From Candidatus Accumulibacter similis (GTDB taxonomy: Bacteria > Pseudomonadota > Gammaproteobacteria > Burkholderiales > Rhodocyclaceae), in contig CP054595.1 of NCBI GenBank assembly GCA_013347225.1, forward strand, positions 4,646,415-4,710,414: DNA of 64,000 nucleotides, in the 5' to 3' direction. Below are positions 1 to 8,840 of this stretch, one piece after another; positions within the stretch are counted from its first letter, which is position 1; each line of letters begins with the position of its first letter. The translations under genes and the position numbers were made by a program. Below the pieces are notes generated by a model. The model saw nothing but the letters and a program-made list of their open reading frames with translations. It was not told the origin of the DNA and ran no database searches.

Positions 1-1
1 G

Positions 2-1141
2 GTGATCGGCGTCGGCGGCTGCGTCGCCAGCCAGGAGGGCGCGGCGATCGTCGCCCGCGCCCCCTACGTCGACGTCGTCTTCGGACCACAGACCCTGCAT
101 CGGCTGCCGCAACTGATCGCCGAGCGCCGCCGCCGGGGGCGCTCGCAGGTCGACATCTCGTTCCCGGAAATCGAGAAGTTCGACCATCTGCCGCCGCCTC
201 GCGTCGACGGCGCCTCGGCCTTCGTCTCGATCATGGAGGGCTGCAGCAAGTTCTGCTCGTTCTGCATCGTTCCCTACACGCGCGGCGAGGAGGTCTCGCG
301 GCCCTTCGACGACGTCCTCACCGAAGTCGCCGATCTGGCGGCGCAGGGGGTCAGGGAGGTCACCCTCCTTGGGCAGAACGTCAACGCCTACCGCGGTGCC
401 CTCGCGGGCGGCGGACAGGCACTGACGGGCGAGGACGCGGCCGACCTGGCATTGCTCATCGAGTACATCGCCGAGATGCCCGGAATCGAACGCATCCGTT
501 ACACGACCTCACATCCGCGCGAGATGTCGCCGCGGCTGATCGAGGTCTATGCACGCGTGCCGAAGCTGGTCTCGCATCTGCACCTGCCGGTGCAATCGGG
601 CTCCGACCGCGTCCTCGCGGCGATGAAGCGGGGCTACACCGCTCTCGAGTACAAAAGCCTGGTGCGGCGGCTGCGCGCCGCACGCCCCGACCTCGCGCTG
701 TCCTCCGACTTCATCGTCGGCTTCCCGGGTGAAACCGATGCCGACTTCGAGAAAACGATGAAGCTGATCGACGATGTCGGCTTCGACGCATCGTTCTCGT
801 TCATCTACAGCGCGCGGCCCGGTACGCCGGCCGCCGACCTGGGCGACGACACGCCGCAGGAACGCAAGCTGGAACGGCTGTTGCGCCTGCAGAAGCGAAT
901 CGACGAACTGGCGCAGGCAGTCTCGCGGGCGATGGTCGGCAGCGTGCAGCGCGTTCTCGTCGAGGGGTTGGCGAAGAAGGACAGCAGCGAACTGGCCGGG
1001 CGCACCGACAACAACCGTGTCGTCAACTTCGCCGGCAGCGCCGACAGACTCCTCGATCGCTTCATCGACGTGCGCATCACGGCCGCGATGCCGCACTCGC
1101 TGCGCGGCGAGATCATCACCAACCGAGCCGAATGCCTGTGA
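2..1141 (+). CDS. miaB: MiaB, tRNA-2-methylthio-N6-dimethylallyladenosine synthase (5' end missing)
   Basis: This radical-SAM enzyme adds a methylthio group to i6A37 of tRNAs that read codons starting with U. The 379 residues visible start inside the N-terminal UPF0004 domain (family length about 440), so the true start lies before the window. The radical-SAM cluster cysteines CxxxCxxC are residues 81, 85 and 88 of the visible part, in the stretch CSKFCSFCIVPYTRG. Cysteine 7 (GCVASQEG) is one of the auxiliary cluster ligands. The C-terminal part after about residue 305 fits a TRAM RNA-binding domain. The stop overlaps the start of ybeZ by 10 bases, so the two are probably translated together. 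Identification is secure. Confidence 0.95.
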   Translation: MIGVGGCVASQEGAAIVARAPYVDVVFGPQTLHRLPQLIAERRRRGRSQVDISFPEIEKFDHLPPPRVDGASAFVSIMEGCSKFCSFCIVPYTRGEEVSRPFDDVLTEVADLAAQGVREVTLLGQNVNAYRGALAGGGQALTGEDAADLALLIEYIAEMPGIERIRYTTSHPREMSPRLIEVYARVPKLVSHLHLPVQSGSDRVLAAMKRGYTALEYKSLVRRLRAARPDLALSSDFIVGFPGETDADFEKTMKLIDDVGFDASFSFIYSARPGTPAADLGDDTPQERKLERLLRLQKRIDELAQAVSRAMVGSVQRVLVEGLAKKDSSELAGRTDNNRVVNFAGSADRLLDRFIDVRITAAMPHSLRGEIITNRAECL

Positions 1142-2163
1142 ACAGCAGCGCCGCCCCGCGCAACCGCGTCACCGAACTCCTCCTCTCGCCGGTCAACAAT
1201 CGACAGCTAGCCAACCTGTGCGGAGTTCTGGACGAGAACCTGCGCCAGATCGAGACCGCCCTCGACGTGTCGATCGCCCGTCGCGGCGAGCGCTTCACGC
1301 TGCGTGGCGAAGCGGCCCAGACGGAGCGCGCTTCGGCGGCGCTGCAGCGCTTCTACGCGCAGGCCAAGGAGACGCTGTCGGTGGACGAAATCCAGCTCGG
1401 CCTGATCGAGTTGCTCAACCGCCCGGTGCGCAACATCTCGTCGGCAGGCGGCGTCTCGCCGGCGCTGCTGACGCGCAAGAGCGAGCTGCATGGCCGGACG
1501 CCACGGCAGATCGAGTACCTGAAGAACATCCAGGAGCACGACATCACCTTCGGCACCGGGCCGGCAGGCACGGGCAAGACCTACCTCGCGGTCGCCTCGG
1601 CGGTCGACGCCTTCGAGCGCGAACTGGTGCAGCGGATCGTGCTGACGCGGCCGGCGGTCGAGGCCGGCGAGCGTCTTGGCTTCCTGCCCGGCGACCTGGC
1701 GCAGAAGGTCGATCCCTACCTGCGGCCGCTCTACGATGCGCTCTACGACCTGATGGGCTTCGAGCGGGTCGGCAAGCTTTTCGAGCGCGGCGCGATCGAG
1801 ATCGCGCCGCTGGCGTACATGCGCGGTCGCACACTGAACCACGCCTTCATCATCCTCGACGAGGCGCAGAACACGACCCCCGAGCAGATGAAGATGTTCC
1901 TGACCCGCATCGGCATCGGTGCCAAGGCGGTGGTCACCGGCGACGTGACGCAGATCGACCTGCAGCGCGGCCAGAAGAGCGGCCTGATCGAGGCACGGCT
2001 GATCCTGCGCGAGGTGCGCGGCATCGCCTTCACCGAGTTCCTCAAGGACGATGTCGTGCGCCATCCGCTGGTGGCACGCATCGTTTCAGCTTACGAGGCG
2101 CACACCGCGGCGCTCGCCGTCACCACCACCGCAGCGGTCGGCAATGGCGAAGAGCGGCGCTAG
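1132..2163 (+). CDS. ybeZ: PhoH-like ATPase YbeZ
   Basis: A 343-residue PhoH-family nucleotide-binding protein, thought to act with YbeY in ribosome and RNA quality control in the cytoplasm. The P-loop GPAGTGKT is residues 143-150 and the Walker B segment with DEAQN is residues 243-247. The N-terminal ~100 residues look KH-like, as usual for the family. The ATG start lies inside the end of miaB, and the 3' end overlaps ybeY by 20 bases. The miaB-ybeZ-ybeY-corC-lnt order is the classical proteobacterial operon and supports the call. Confidence 0.95.
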   Translation: MPVNSSAAPRNRVTELLLSPVNNRQLANLCGVLDENLRQIETALDVSIARRGERFTLRGEAAQTERASAALQRFYAQAKETLSVDEIQLGLIELLNRPVRNISSAGGVSPALLTRKSELHGRTPRQIEYLKNIQEHDITFGTGPAGTGKTYLAVASAVDAFERELVQRIVLTRPAVEAGERLGFLPGDLAQKVDPYLRPLYDALYDLMGFERVGKLFERGAIEIAPLAYMRGRTLNHAFIILDEAQNTTPEQMKMFLTRIGIGAKAVVTGDVTQIDLQRGQKSGLIEARLILREVRGIAFTEFLKDDVVRHPLVARIVSAYEAHTAALAVTTTAAVGNGEERR

Positions 2164-2614
2164 GGGCTGGCAGCTGACGGTGCAGTATGCCGGCAAGCGG
2201 CGCCAGCTGCCGCGGCGCAAGCACGTCCGCCGCTGGCTGCGGGCGGCGCTGGCGGACAGGGAAACGATGGCCGGCGAGGTCACCGTCCGCTTCGTCGGCG
2301 CCGGCGAGGGTCGACGCCTCAACGCCGAGTATCGCGGCGGCGACAGGGCAACCAACGTCCTCTCGTTCGCCTACGACGATGCACCGCGGCTGCGTGGCGA
2401 CCTCGTCCTCTGCGCGCCGGTCGTCAGGCGCGAGGCGAACGAGCAGGGCAAGTCGTTGCGCGCTCATTGCGCGCACCTGGTCGTGCATGGCATGCTGCAC
2501 CTGCTCGGTTACGACCACGAGGGAGATGCGCAACAGGCGGCGCTGATGGAAGCCGAGGAGCGCCGCATCCTCGCCGTCCTCGGCCATGCCGACCCATACG
2601 GCGAGCAGCAATGA
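2144..2614 (+). CDS. ybeY: Endoribonuclease YbeY (16S rRNA maturation)
   Basis: A single-strand-specific metallo-endoribonuclease of 156 residues, needed for 16S rRNA 3' end maturation and ribosome quality control. The zinc motif HGMLHLLGYDH places the three histidine ligands at residues 115, 119 and 125. The frame is open further upstream, but the ATG at 2144 (MAKSGARGW) gives the family length, and the extra upstream residues overlap ybeZ and look non-coding. It follows ybeZ with a 20-base overlap. Confidence 0.93.
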   Translation: MAKSGARGWQLTVQYAGKRRQLPRRKHVRRWLRAALADRETMAGEVTVRFVGAGEGRRLNAEYRGGDRATNVLSFAYDDAPRLRGDLVLCAPVVRREANEQGKSLRAHCAHLVVHGMLHLLGYDHEGDAQQAALMEAEERRILAVLGHADPYGEQQ

Positions 2615-2688
2615 TACGTCAGCGCCGCTGAGCGCGTGCAGGCAGGCGCCGCATCGCCGCTGACGCCTCATTCCTGACGAAGGTGATC

Positions 2689-3534
2689 ATGGAAACAGCC
2701 AGTACCGGCGGCAAGGCCGGCCTTCTCGAGCGTCTTTCCTCGCTGCTCATGCGCGAGCCGGAGGACCGCGAACAGCTCATGCAGCTGCTACACTCGGCGC
2801 ATCAGCGCAAGCTGCTCGACGCCGACGCTTTCGGCATCATCGAGGGCGCCCTGGCGGCGTCGGAGATGCACGTGCGCGACGTCATGGTGCCGCGGCCGCT
2901 GATGGAAGTGGTCGACGTCGGCGACTCGCTGCAGACGGTCATCGAGCGGGTGAACAGCACGGCCCACTCGCGCTTCCCGGTGATCTGTGACAGCCCCGAC
3001 AACGTCATCGGCATCCTGCTCGCCAAGGACCTCCTGCGCGTCGAGCGCGACGCGCCGTTCTCGCTGCGCGACTGGGCCCGACCAGCGGTGTTCATCCCCG
3101 AATTCAAGCGACTCGATGTCCTGCTGCGCGAGTTCCGCGTCTCGCGCAACCACATGGCGATCGTCATCGACGAGTACGCCGGTATTGCCGGGCTGATCAC
3201 GATCGAGGACGTTCTCGAACAGATCGTCGGCGAGATCGAGGACGAGTACGACTTCGACGAGGCCGACCCCGACATCCAGCTCGACCAGAACGGACTCTAC
3301 CGGGTCAAGGCACACACGCCGCTCGAGGACTTCGACGCCACCTTCGGCACGCACTTCGCTGACGAGAGCTTTCAGACCATTGGCGGACTGATCCTGCACC
3401 ACTTCGGGCGCCTTCCGCAGTTCAATGAAACGGTCAGCATCGCCGGGTTGAGCTTCCAGGTCCTGCGCGCCGACAATCGCCGCATCTACACCCTCATCGT
3501 CGGGCGCGCGGCCGAGGCCGATCAGCCTGGCTAG
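2689..3534 (+). CDS. corC: CorC/YbeX, CBS-domain protein (magnesium and cobalt efflux)
   Basis: A 281-residue soluble HlyC/CorC-family protein linked to magnesium and cobalt handling. Two CBS domains cover about residues 65-190, including a segment around MVPRPLMEVV. A CorC_HlyC transporter-associated domain fills the C-terminus from about residue 205. GTG at 2683 is also possible, but ATG at 2689 has a GAAGG Shine-Dalgarno at a better distance. The gap of about 75 bases after ybeY is short, and lnt follows at once, as in other proteobacteria. Confidence 0.92.
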   Translation: METASTGGKAGLLERLSSLLMREPEDREQLMQLLHSAHQRKLLDADAFGIIEGALAASEMHVRDVMVPRPLMEVVDVGDSLQTVIERVNSTAHSRFPVICDSPDNVIGILLAKDLLRVERDAPFSLRDWARPAVFIPEFKRLDVLLREFRVSRNHMAIVIDEYAGIAGLITIEDVLEQIVGEIEDEYDFDEADPDIQLDQNGLYRVKAHTPLEDFDATFGTHFADESFQTIGGLILHHFGRLPQFNETVSIAGLSFQVLRADNRRIYTLIVGRAAEADQPG

Positions 3535-3580
3535 GACGCTGCGCCAGCGCTGCCTGGCTGCTTTCGTTCTCGGCGCCCTG

Positions 3581-5143
3581 ATGGTGACGGCGTTCGCGCC
3601 GCTTGCCTGGTTCATCGTCGCCTGGCTGAGCCTCGGTGGCCTCTTCGTCCTGCTCGGCCGCACGGTCGACGAAGGCCGCTGCGCCCGCGATGCTGCCCTG
3701 GTCGCTGCCAGCCATGGTTTTGGCCTGTTCCTCGCCGGCGTCTCCTGGATCCATGTCAGCCTCAGCGTCTTTGGCGGCATGCCGGCAGCCGTCGCCGCGC
3801 TGGCCACCGTCCTCTTCTGCCTCCTGCTGTCGGTCTTCGCGGCGCTCGCCGGCGCGCTCTACGTGCGACTCGCGGCCACCGGCTGGCTCCGCCGCGCGCT
3901 CCTTTTTGCCGCCCTGTGGACGCTGGGAGAATGGCTGCGCGGCTGGGTCCTGACGGGCTTCCCGTGGCTCACCGCCGGCTACGCACAGACGCCGCCGAGT
4001 CCGCTCGCGGGCTACGCCCCGCTGCTCGGAGTTCCTGGCGTGTCGCTGGCTTCAGCGCTGGTCGGCGCATTGCTCAGCGAGGTGTTGCGGCGCTGGCTGG
4101 CAATCGACGGCTGCCCGGCGCGCGGCTGGCCGCGCTGGTGTCCGGCACTGCCGATCGCCGGCATCGCCCTGATCCTCGCTGCCGGCCAGATTTTGCACGA
4201 GCTGCGCTGGACGCAGCCGGTCGGCGAGCCGATCTCGGTCGCACTCCTGCAGGGAAACGTCGCACAGGAGATGAAGTGGCGCCCGGAGCGCTTCGCCGAG
4301 TCGTTGCGCATCTACTACCAGCTGGCGCGCGACCACCCGGCGCAACTGACCGTCCTGCCCGAAACCGCCCTGCCCGCCTTCCTTGACCAGGTGCCGGTCG
4401 AGTATCTCGATGCCCTGCAGGAACTCGCGCAGCGCCAGCACGGGGATCTGCTGCTCGGGGTCGCGGTCAGCGAAGGCCACCGCAAGTACTTCAACAGCGC
4501 CCTGAGCCTTGGTGCCTCAGGCAGGCAGCGTTACGACAAGGTGCATCTGGTGCCCTTCGGCGAGTTCGTCCCACCCGGCTTCGCCTGGTTCATGGCGCTG
4601 GCCAACATCCCGATGTCGGACTTCACCGCCGGCTTGCCACGGCAGCCGCCGCTCCTGCTTGCCGGCCAGCAGGTGGCGATCAACATCTGCTACGAGGACG
4701 TGTTCGGCGAGGAGATCATCGACTCTCTGCCGGCGGCGACGCTGCTGGTGAACATCTCCAATGTCGCCTGGTTCGGCGACTCGCTGGCACCGGCGCAGCA
4801 CCTGCAGATCGCCCGCATGCGCGCCCTCGAAAGCGGCCGCATGATGCTGCGCGCGACCAATACCGGCATGACCGCCATCGTCGATGTGGATGGCAGCGTA
4901 CGCGCGGTCCTGCCGCCGTTCACTCGCGGCGCACTGCGGGGCGAAGTCCGCGGCCACGCCGGGGCGACGCCCTACGTGCGCTGGGGCAACTGGCCGGTCG
5001 TCGTCCTGGCGCTGCTGCTGGTGGCCGTGACCGGCTGCCGCAGGAGCCGGGCTGAACGCGGATCTGCGCCCGCCGATCGAAGTTCCTCGTCCATTCCCTG
5101 TTCGCGCTGGTCAAGGAGGCGCTTGCCGAGGAAGGCAAGTTGA
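3581..5143 (+). CDS. lnt: Apolipoprotein N-acyltransferase Lnt
   Basis: This inner-membrane enzyme adds the third acyl chain to lipoproteins. Several N-terminal membrane segments precede a nitrilase-like periplasmic domain. The catalytic triad is visible: Glu261 (LPETALPAF), Lys320 (RYDKVHLVPFGEF) and Cys370 (NICYEDVFG). The start is uncertain. The first membrane helix continues in frame upstream of the ATG at 3581, back to about 3539, but only CTG-type codons are available there. The last ~35 residues, after the final membrane helix near GNWPVVVLALLL, are Ser/Arg-rich and unlike the family. They overlap the likely 5' part of the next gene, so a small frameshift near 5040-5078 is possible. 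Confidence 0.93.
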   Translation: MVTAFAPLAWFIVAWLSLGGLFVLLGRTVDEGRCARDAALVAASHGFGLFLAGVSWIHVSLSVFGGMPAAVAALATVLFCLLLSVFAALAGALYVRLAATGWLRRALLFAALWTLGEWLRGWVLTGFPWLTAGYAQTPPSPLAGYAPLLGVPGVSLASALVGALLSEVLRRWLAIDGCPARGWPRWCPALPIAGIALILAAGQILHELRWTQPVGEPISVALLQGNVAQEMKWRPERFAESLRIYYQLARDHPAQLTVLPETALPAFLDQVPVEYLDALQELAQRQHGDLLLGVAVSEGHRKYFNSALSLGASGRQRYDKVHLVPFGEFVPPGFAWFMALANIPMSDFTAGLPRQPPLLLAGQQVAINICYEDVFGEEIIDSLPAATLLVNISNVAWFGDSLAPAQHLQIARMRALESGRMMLRATNTGMTAIVDVDGSVRAVLPPFTRGALRGEVRGHAGATPYVRWGNWPVVVLALLLVAVTGCRRSRAERGSAPADRSSSSIPCSRWSRRRLPRKAS

Positions 5144-5436
5144 GCTGGCATGCCGGACGGCATGCGGCTCTCATGGTGATTCTGATGCTGCTGAGCTTCC
5201 TGGTGGACAAGTTGGCGTCGGAGTCTGTCGGGCCGCCACAACTGGTCTGGTTGCTGATGCCGCTGTTCGCCCTCCAGGCTTTCGTCTGGCGCAAGGCGCA
5301 AGTCATCATCAACGTCAGTTGCCACGATCCGGACGGGCAGAGCAATGACCGATTCACCGCCGCCAATTTCTTCTGGATGGCCGTTGGCGCCCTTTACTGG
5401 GCACTGTTCCTCGTCGGCGCCTCGGCGACACTCTGA
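5140..5436 (+). CDS. Small membrane protein of unknown function, start displaced
   Basis: 98 residues from a TTG start, with about three hydrophobic segments (near residues 10-26, 35-50 and 75-95). I do not recognise the family. In-frame sequence upstream of the TTG, from 5080, reads like genuine protein (KFLVHSLFALVKEALAEEGK) but has no ATG, GTG or TTG. Codon 5077-5079 is TCG inside GATCGAAG; without the C at 5078 it would be ATG followed by AAG. The real gene may therefore begin at about 5077 with a damaged or unusual start. It overlaps the tail of lnt and may belong to that operon. Confidence 0.55.
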   Translation: MSWHAGRHAALMVILMLLSFLVDKLASESVGPPQLVWLLMPLFALQAFVWRKAQVIINVSCHDPDGQSNDRFTAANFFWMAVGALYWALFLVGASATL

Positions 5437-5481
5437 GCGCTGGCGAGCACTCCCCCGGATCGACGCTGGCGCAGGATCGGT

Positions 5482-5500
5482 GCCGCAGGGTGCCTGCGGC
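5482..5500. terminator. Hairpin between convergent genes
   Basis: A perfect 8-bp stem, GCCGCAGG/CCTGCGGC, with a 3-base loop lies between the small membrane protein (plus strand) and the cytochrome gene (minus strand). There is no T-run on either side, so a terminator role is only a suggestion from its place. Confidence 0.35.
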
Positions 5501-5558
5501 CCGCCGGCCGTGATCGACGGTCGTCCGCCGAGCCCGGAGGGCTGCCGGCGCGCCGTGC

Positions 5559-6311
5559 TCAGAGTCGCTCGGCCGCTTCCTTGCAGAAGCCCGGCTGGAC
5601 CGTCCATTGCCGCTGCTGTGTCACCAGCATCGCCTGATAGGCGGCGATGGCAACGAGTTGCGCATCGTCGTACCTGGCGATCACCCGGACCATGTCGGGG
5701 TGGCTGTTGCGTCGCCTGCCATCACGAATATCGACCATCTGCTGCAGCAGGTAGCGGTAATGCTGGCCGGCGAGCACCGGGTAGAACTTCTCCGCGGCGC
5801 CGTCCCCGTTCGGCTGGTGGCACTGGGCGCACTCCCGGTTGTACAGTACCTTTCCGGAAGCGACCAGCTTCGCCGCGTTGGGGCCTTCGTACTTCCCAGA
5901 ATCACGTGGCACACACAGGGTGGCGAGATAGGCCGCAACGTTCGCCATAGCCTGCGCATCGCGCAGCTTCATCGCAAACGGATACATCGTCGGGTTGGAG
6001 CGCAACCCCGAGCGAATGTCGGCAAGTTGCTTGATGACCACCGTCGGATGCTGGCCGGCCAGTTGCGGAATGCTGCCGTGCGGATTGCCACGACCATTCG
6101 TCAGATGGCAGGCTTCACAGTAGGCCTTGTAGTCTTCCTGCCCTGCCTGGACGTCGCCCCTGAGTCTGAGGGCCTCGGCCATCTCGGCGTTCCTCTCGTT
6201 CCACTTGTAGTCCTTGCTCCCGCCAATGGCAACCCTGTCGTCGGGAGGCGCCGCCGGAGACAGGGTGGCAGCCAGTGACAGTGTGACGACAACGATCAGT
6301 CCCCTGTACAT
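5559..6311 (-). CDS. Diheme cytochrome c (c4-like), periplasmic
   Basis: 250 residues with a signal peptide (residues 1-20, ending near LSPAAP) and two CxxCH heme sites: CEACH at 65-69 and CAQCH at 161-165. The two-domain layout resembles cytochrome c4, an electron carrier between the bc1 complex and terminal oxidases, though methionine ligands could not be firmly assigned. The start ATG at 6311 follows a strong AGGAGGAGA ribosome site. It stands alone, convergent with the gene before it and downstream of the PspA operon terminator. Confidence 0.85.
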   Translation of the reverse strand: MYRGLIVVVTLSLAATLSPAAPPDDRVAIGGSKDYKWNERNAEMAEALRLRGDVQAGQEDYKAYCEACHLTNGRGNPHGSIPQLAGQHPTVVIKQLADIRSGLRSNPTMYPFAMKLRDAQAMANVAAYLATLCVPRDSGKYEGPNAAKLVASGKVLYNRECAQCHQPNGDGAAEKFYPVLAGQHYRYLLQQMVDIRDGRRRNSHPDMVRVIARYDDAQLVAIAAYQAMLVTQQRQWTVQPGFCKEAAERL

Positions 6312-6454
6312 GCCCGTCTCCTCCTCGATGTTGTTGGAAGGTGCAGTTCCCAGCGACTTCGCGGGCCAGTATCCGTCGTTGCTGCGTGTCGGTCAAGCGG
6401 GGCCGCGGTCGTGGCGCCGGGATCCGGCACCAGAGCCATACGAGGAGCGAGGCT

Positions 6455-6477
6455 GCCGACCCGTTGACGGGGTCGGC
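6455..6477 (-). terminator. Likely terminator of the PspA operon
   Basis: A perfect 8-bp stem, GCCGACCC/GGGTCGGC, with a 7-base loop lies about 10 bases after the stop of the last operon gene. It lacks a clear T-run, so it may act as a weak or Rho-assisted terminator, or protect the 3' end. Confidence 0.45.
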
Positions 6478-6486
6478 ACCCGGCCT

Positions 6487-6933
6487 TCAGCCGAGTTCGC
6501 GCGCCACCGTCGCCACCGAAGCGGCGTCTGGCAGGCGGGCGAACTGCGCCAGCATGTGGTCCTTGACCAGCGCCAGCAATTCGTCGACGCGCGCCGGCGG
6601 CATGCCGATACCGGCGGCTACCGCAGCCACGGCGGACAGTTCGTCGGCGCTCAGGGTGCCGTCGGCATAGGCGACCATGAGGCAGAAGGCGACGACGAGG
6701 TCGCGCTGTGCCGGCTCGGCGAAGGTCTGGCTGAACTCACCGGCCCGGACCGGCTGCAGGGCGGCGAAATCCGGCCAAGTGGCGCCGTCGCCGGCGCCTT
6801 CGTAAAACGAGCGGATCAGCGCCACCTCCTCGGCGGTCTGCGCGCCATCGACATGGGCTATGTGCAGCAGCAGACGTGTCGCGGCGATCGTCTGGTCGGT
6901 GTCGAGGGATACGTTTGCGAGCAAGGGGAACAT
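6487..6933 (-). CDS. TerB-like protein
   Basis: 148 residues, all-helical, with the repeated acidic pattern of TerB-like (tellurite resistance B, DjlA N-terminal-like) domains: a helix with LLHIAHVDGAQTAEEVALIR near residues 21-41 and a second with VAYADGTLSADEL near 87-99. TerB domains bind metal and sit at the membrane in stress systems. Start ATG 6933 has an AAGGAG site that lies in the end of the AAA+ gene, 10 bases upstream. It is the last gene of the PspA operon. The exact role is unknown. Confidence 0.7.
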   Translation of the reverse strand: MFPLLANVSLDTDQTIAATRLLLHIAHVDGAQTAEEVALIRSFYEGAGDGATWPDFAALQPVRAGEFSQTFAEPAQRDLVVAFCLMVAYADGTLSADELSAVAAVAAGIGMPPARVDELLALVKDHMLAQFARLPDAASVATVARELG

Positions 6934-6943
6934 GTGAACTCCT

Positions 6944-8815
6944 TCAGGGTAGGATCTGACGCCGCAGTTCGGCGAGACGCTCCTGCACCTCGACTGCCGA
7001 CAGAGAGCGGAAGCGCTGCGGCAGCAGCGAGCGACGCGAGGTCTCGGCCACCGCCAGCATCTCCATGTAACGCACCATCGCCGTTTCCTGCGGTGGCATG
7101 AAGTCTTCGCTGGCCTGCGCCAGCAGCGCCGGCGTCACCGCAGCGCCGCCGGCGGCTGCCGGCGGCAGCGTAAAGTCGGCGACGCGCGCGCCGCGTTCGG
7201 CGAACTCGGCGGCGAGCAGGGCGAGCGCTTCGAGATCGGCGTTCGAATAGCCTTCGAGCGTCTCACAGGCAGCCAGCAGCGCGTCGTCTGGCACCTCGAG
7301 CGGTACCCGGTAGCGCGCACAGACGGCGCTGATGACGGCCGCACGCTCGGCGGCGTTCTCGGCGTAAAAGAACGGGATCTTGCGGTCGAGACGGCCCGGA
7401 CGCTTGATGTCGGTGTCGAGCTTGTCCGGACGGTTGGTCATCAGGATGAAGAGCACCTGGCCGCGATTCTCCGGGTCCGACATGAACTCCTTGAGACGGG
7501 CGATGACGCGCGAACTCGTGCCGCCGTCGGCATCGTCGCCCTGCCGGCCGAAGCTGCGGTCACCTTCATCGATCACCAGCGCGATCGGACCCATCGCCTT
7601 GACCGTCGCCAGCACCCGCTCCAGATTGGCCTCGGTCGAGCCGACCCATTTGGAACGGAAGTTCTTCAGCGCGACTCCTGACAGCCCTGCCTCCTTGAGA
7701 AAGGCCTTGATGACGAAGGTCTTGCCGGCACCCATCGGACCCACCGCCAGCAGTCCCATCGGCGCCCGCGTGCGGTCGCCGCTCTGGATCAGACGCGCGA
7801 TGTCGAGCAGTTCGCCCTTGATGTGCTCGTTGCCGCCAACCGTTTCGAGCCCGTGCCGCGGCTCGATGAACTCGATCAGGCCGGCGCATTCCTTCTCGAT
7901 CAACTCGCGCTTGCGCTGGCGGACCACCGCCAGCACCTCGGCGGCCGGGTCGTCAGCCGCTGGCAGTGTGCGCGTCGGGTCGACGATCTGGCGAATCTCG
8001 GCCGGCGTCATGCCGGCAGTGATCGCTGCCAGCTTTTCGGCGCGCTCGTCGGCCTGTGGGCTGCCCTGCAGGAGTCCGGCGATGAGCGTCCGCCGCTGCC
8101 CGTGACTCATCCCCTGCGGCGCCTCGCTGGCGACGATGCTGGCAAGCTGGATCAGGCGCAGGCCGGCGGTCTGGCCCGCCAGTTCCGCGGCCTCGGCCGG
8201 CGGCATCGCCGGCGCGTAATGGCGGATCGCCGCCAGCCGGCCGGCATGGTCGGGCATCGGCAGCTCGATGGCAACGACGCGTGGATTGGTGAGCAACGCC
8301 GGGCTGAGGTCGGCCAGCGATTCGCTGACCAGGATGACAACGTTGTCGCGGTCGGCGAACTCCGCGTCCAGCGACCAACGGTGCAGCGCAGTGAACGCGC
8401 CGCGTTCGTCGAGCGAGAGAAAATGCAGTTCGGCGGCCGGGAAGATCGTCCCGGCGTAGGGGATCAGCAGGGCGCTCGATCGCTGCCCACGCATCTGCCG
8501 TTCGAGCGACTCGAAGATGCCGCTCAGCCCCTTGCCTTCGAGATGCCGGTAGAGCTCGGCGCGCTCGCCGGCGCTGCCACCCTGGATGACCCGCACACCC
8601 CGGTCGATGCTGAGTTCGAAGATGTTCTGCTTGTTGTCGCGCAGCAGCACCTCGCTGAGGAAGGGCTGCAGCGTGCGATAGCCGTCGCCCGCCCGGTAGC
8701 GATCGAAGACGTTGCGGTAGAGGACGAACACCGCCGCCTCGCCAGCGAGGTACTTCTGGCGCAGCGCATCCGCCCACAACGGCAGCGGCGGCCGGCCGGC
8801 GCTGTCGCCGCTCAC
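6944..8815 (-). CDS. AAA+ ATPase with degenerate first AAA module, PspA-operon member
   Basis: 623 residues from GTG at 8815 (SD GGAG about 8 bases before). The frame runs on to GTG 8866, but those 17 residues overlap pspA and look non-coding. The C-terminal AAA module is complete: Walker A GPMGAGKT at about 359-366, Walker B VIDEGD at about 414-419, sensor 1 near ILMTNRPD (about 457-464), and an arginine finger in RPGRLDRK. Residues ~90-200 resemble a AAA module without Walker A (VVILVSESLADLSPALL, then IELPMPD), an arrangement I know from Ycf46-type ATPases. As the motor gene next to PspA it is a plausible remodeller of PspA polymers; that is inference. Confidence 0.85.
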   Translation of the reverse strand: MSGDSAGRPPLPLWADALRQKYLAGEAAVFVLYRNVFDRYRAGDGYRTLQPFLSEVLLRDNKQNIFELSIDRGVRVIQGGSAGERAELYRHLEGKGLSGIFESLERQMRGQRSSALLIPYAGTIFPAAELHFLSLDERGAFTALHRWSLDAEFADRDNVVILVSESLADLSPALLTNPRVVAIELPMPDHAGRLAAIRHYAPAMPPAEAAELAGQTAGLRLIQLASIVASEAPQGMSHGQRRTLIAGLLQGSPQADERAEKLAAITAGMTPAEIRQIVDPTRTLPAADDPAAEVLAVVRQRKRELIEKECAGLIEFIEPRHGLETVGGNEHIKGELLDIARLIQSGDRTRAPMGLLAVGPMGAGKTFVIKAFLKEAGLSGVALKNFRSKWVGSTEANLERVLATVKAMGPIALVIDEGDRSFGRQGDDADGGTSSRVIARLKEFMSDPENRGQVLFILMTNRPDKLDTDIKRPGRLDRKIPFFYAENAAERAAVISAVCARYRVPLEVPDDALLAACETLEGYSNADLEALALLAAEFAERGARVADFTLPPAAAGGAAVTPALLAQASEDFMPPQETAMVRYMEMLAVAETSRRSLLPQRFRSLSAVEVQERLAELRRQILP

Positions 8816-8840
8816 CTGCGCACTCCGGCTGCGGCGATCA

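Noticed and set aside
774..2177. 467-codon plus-strand frame over miaB and ybeZ
   Set aside because: It is a shadow of two certain genes, with Arg/Ser/Thr-rich protein and no family features.
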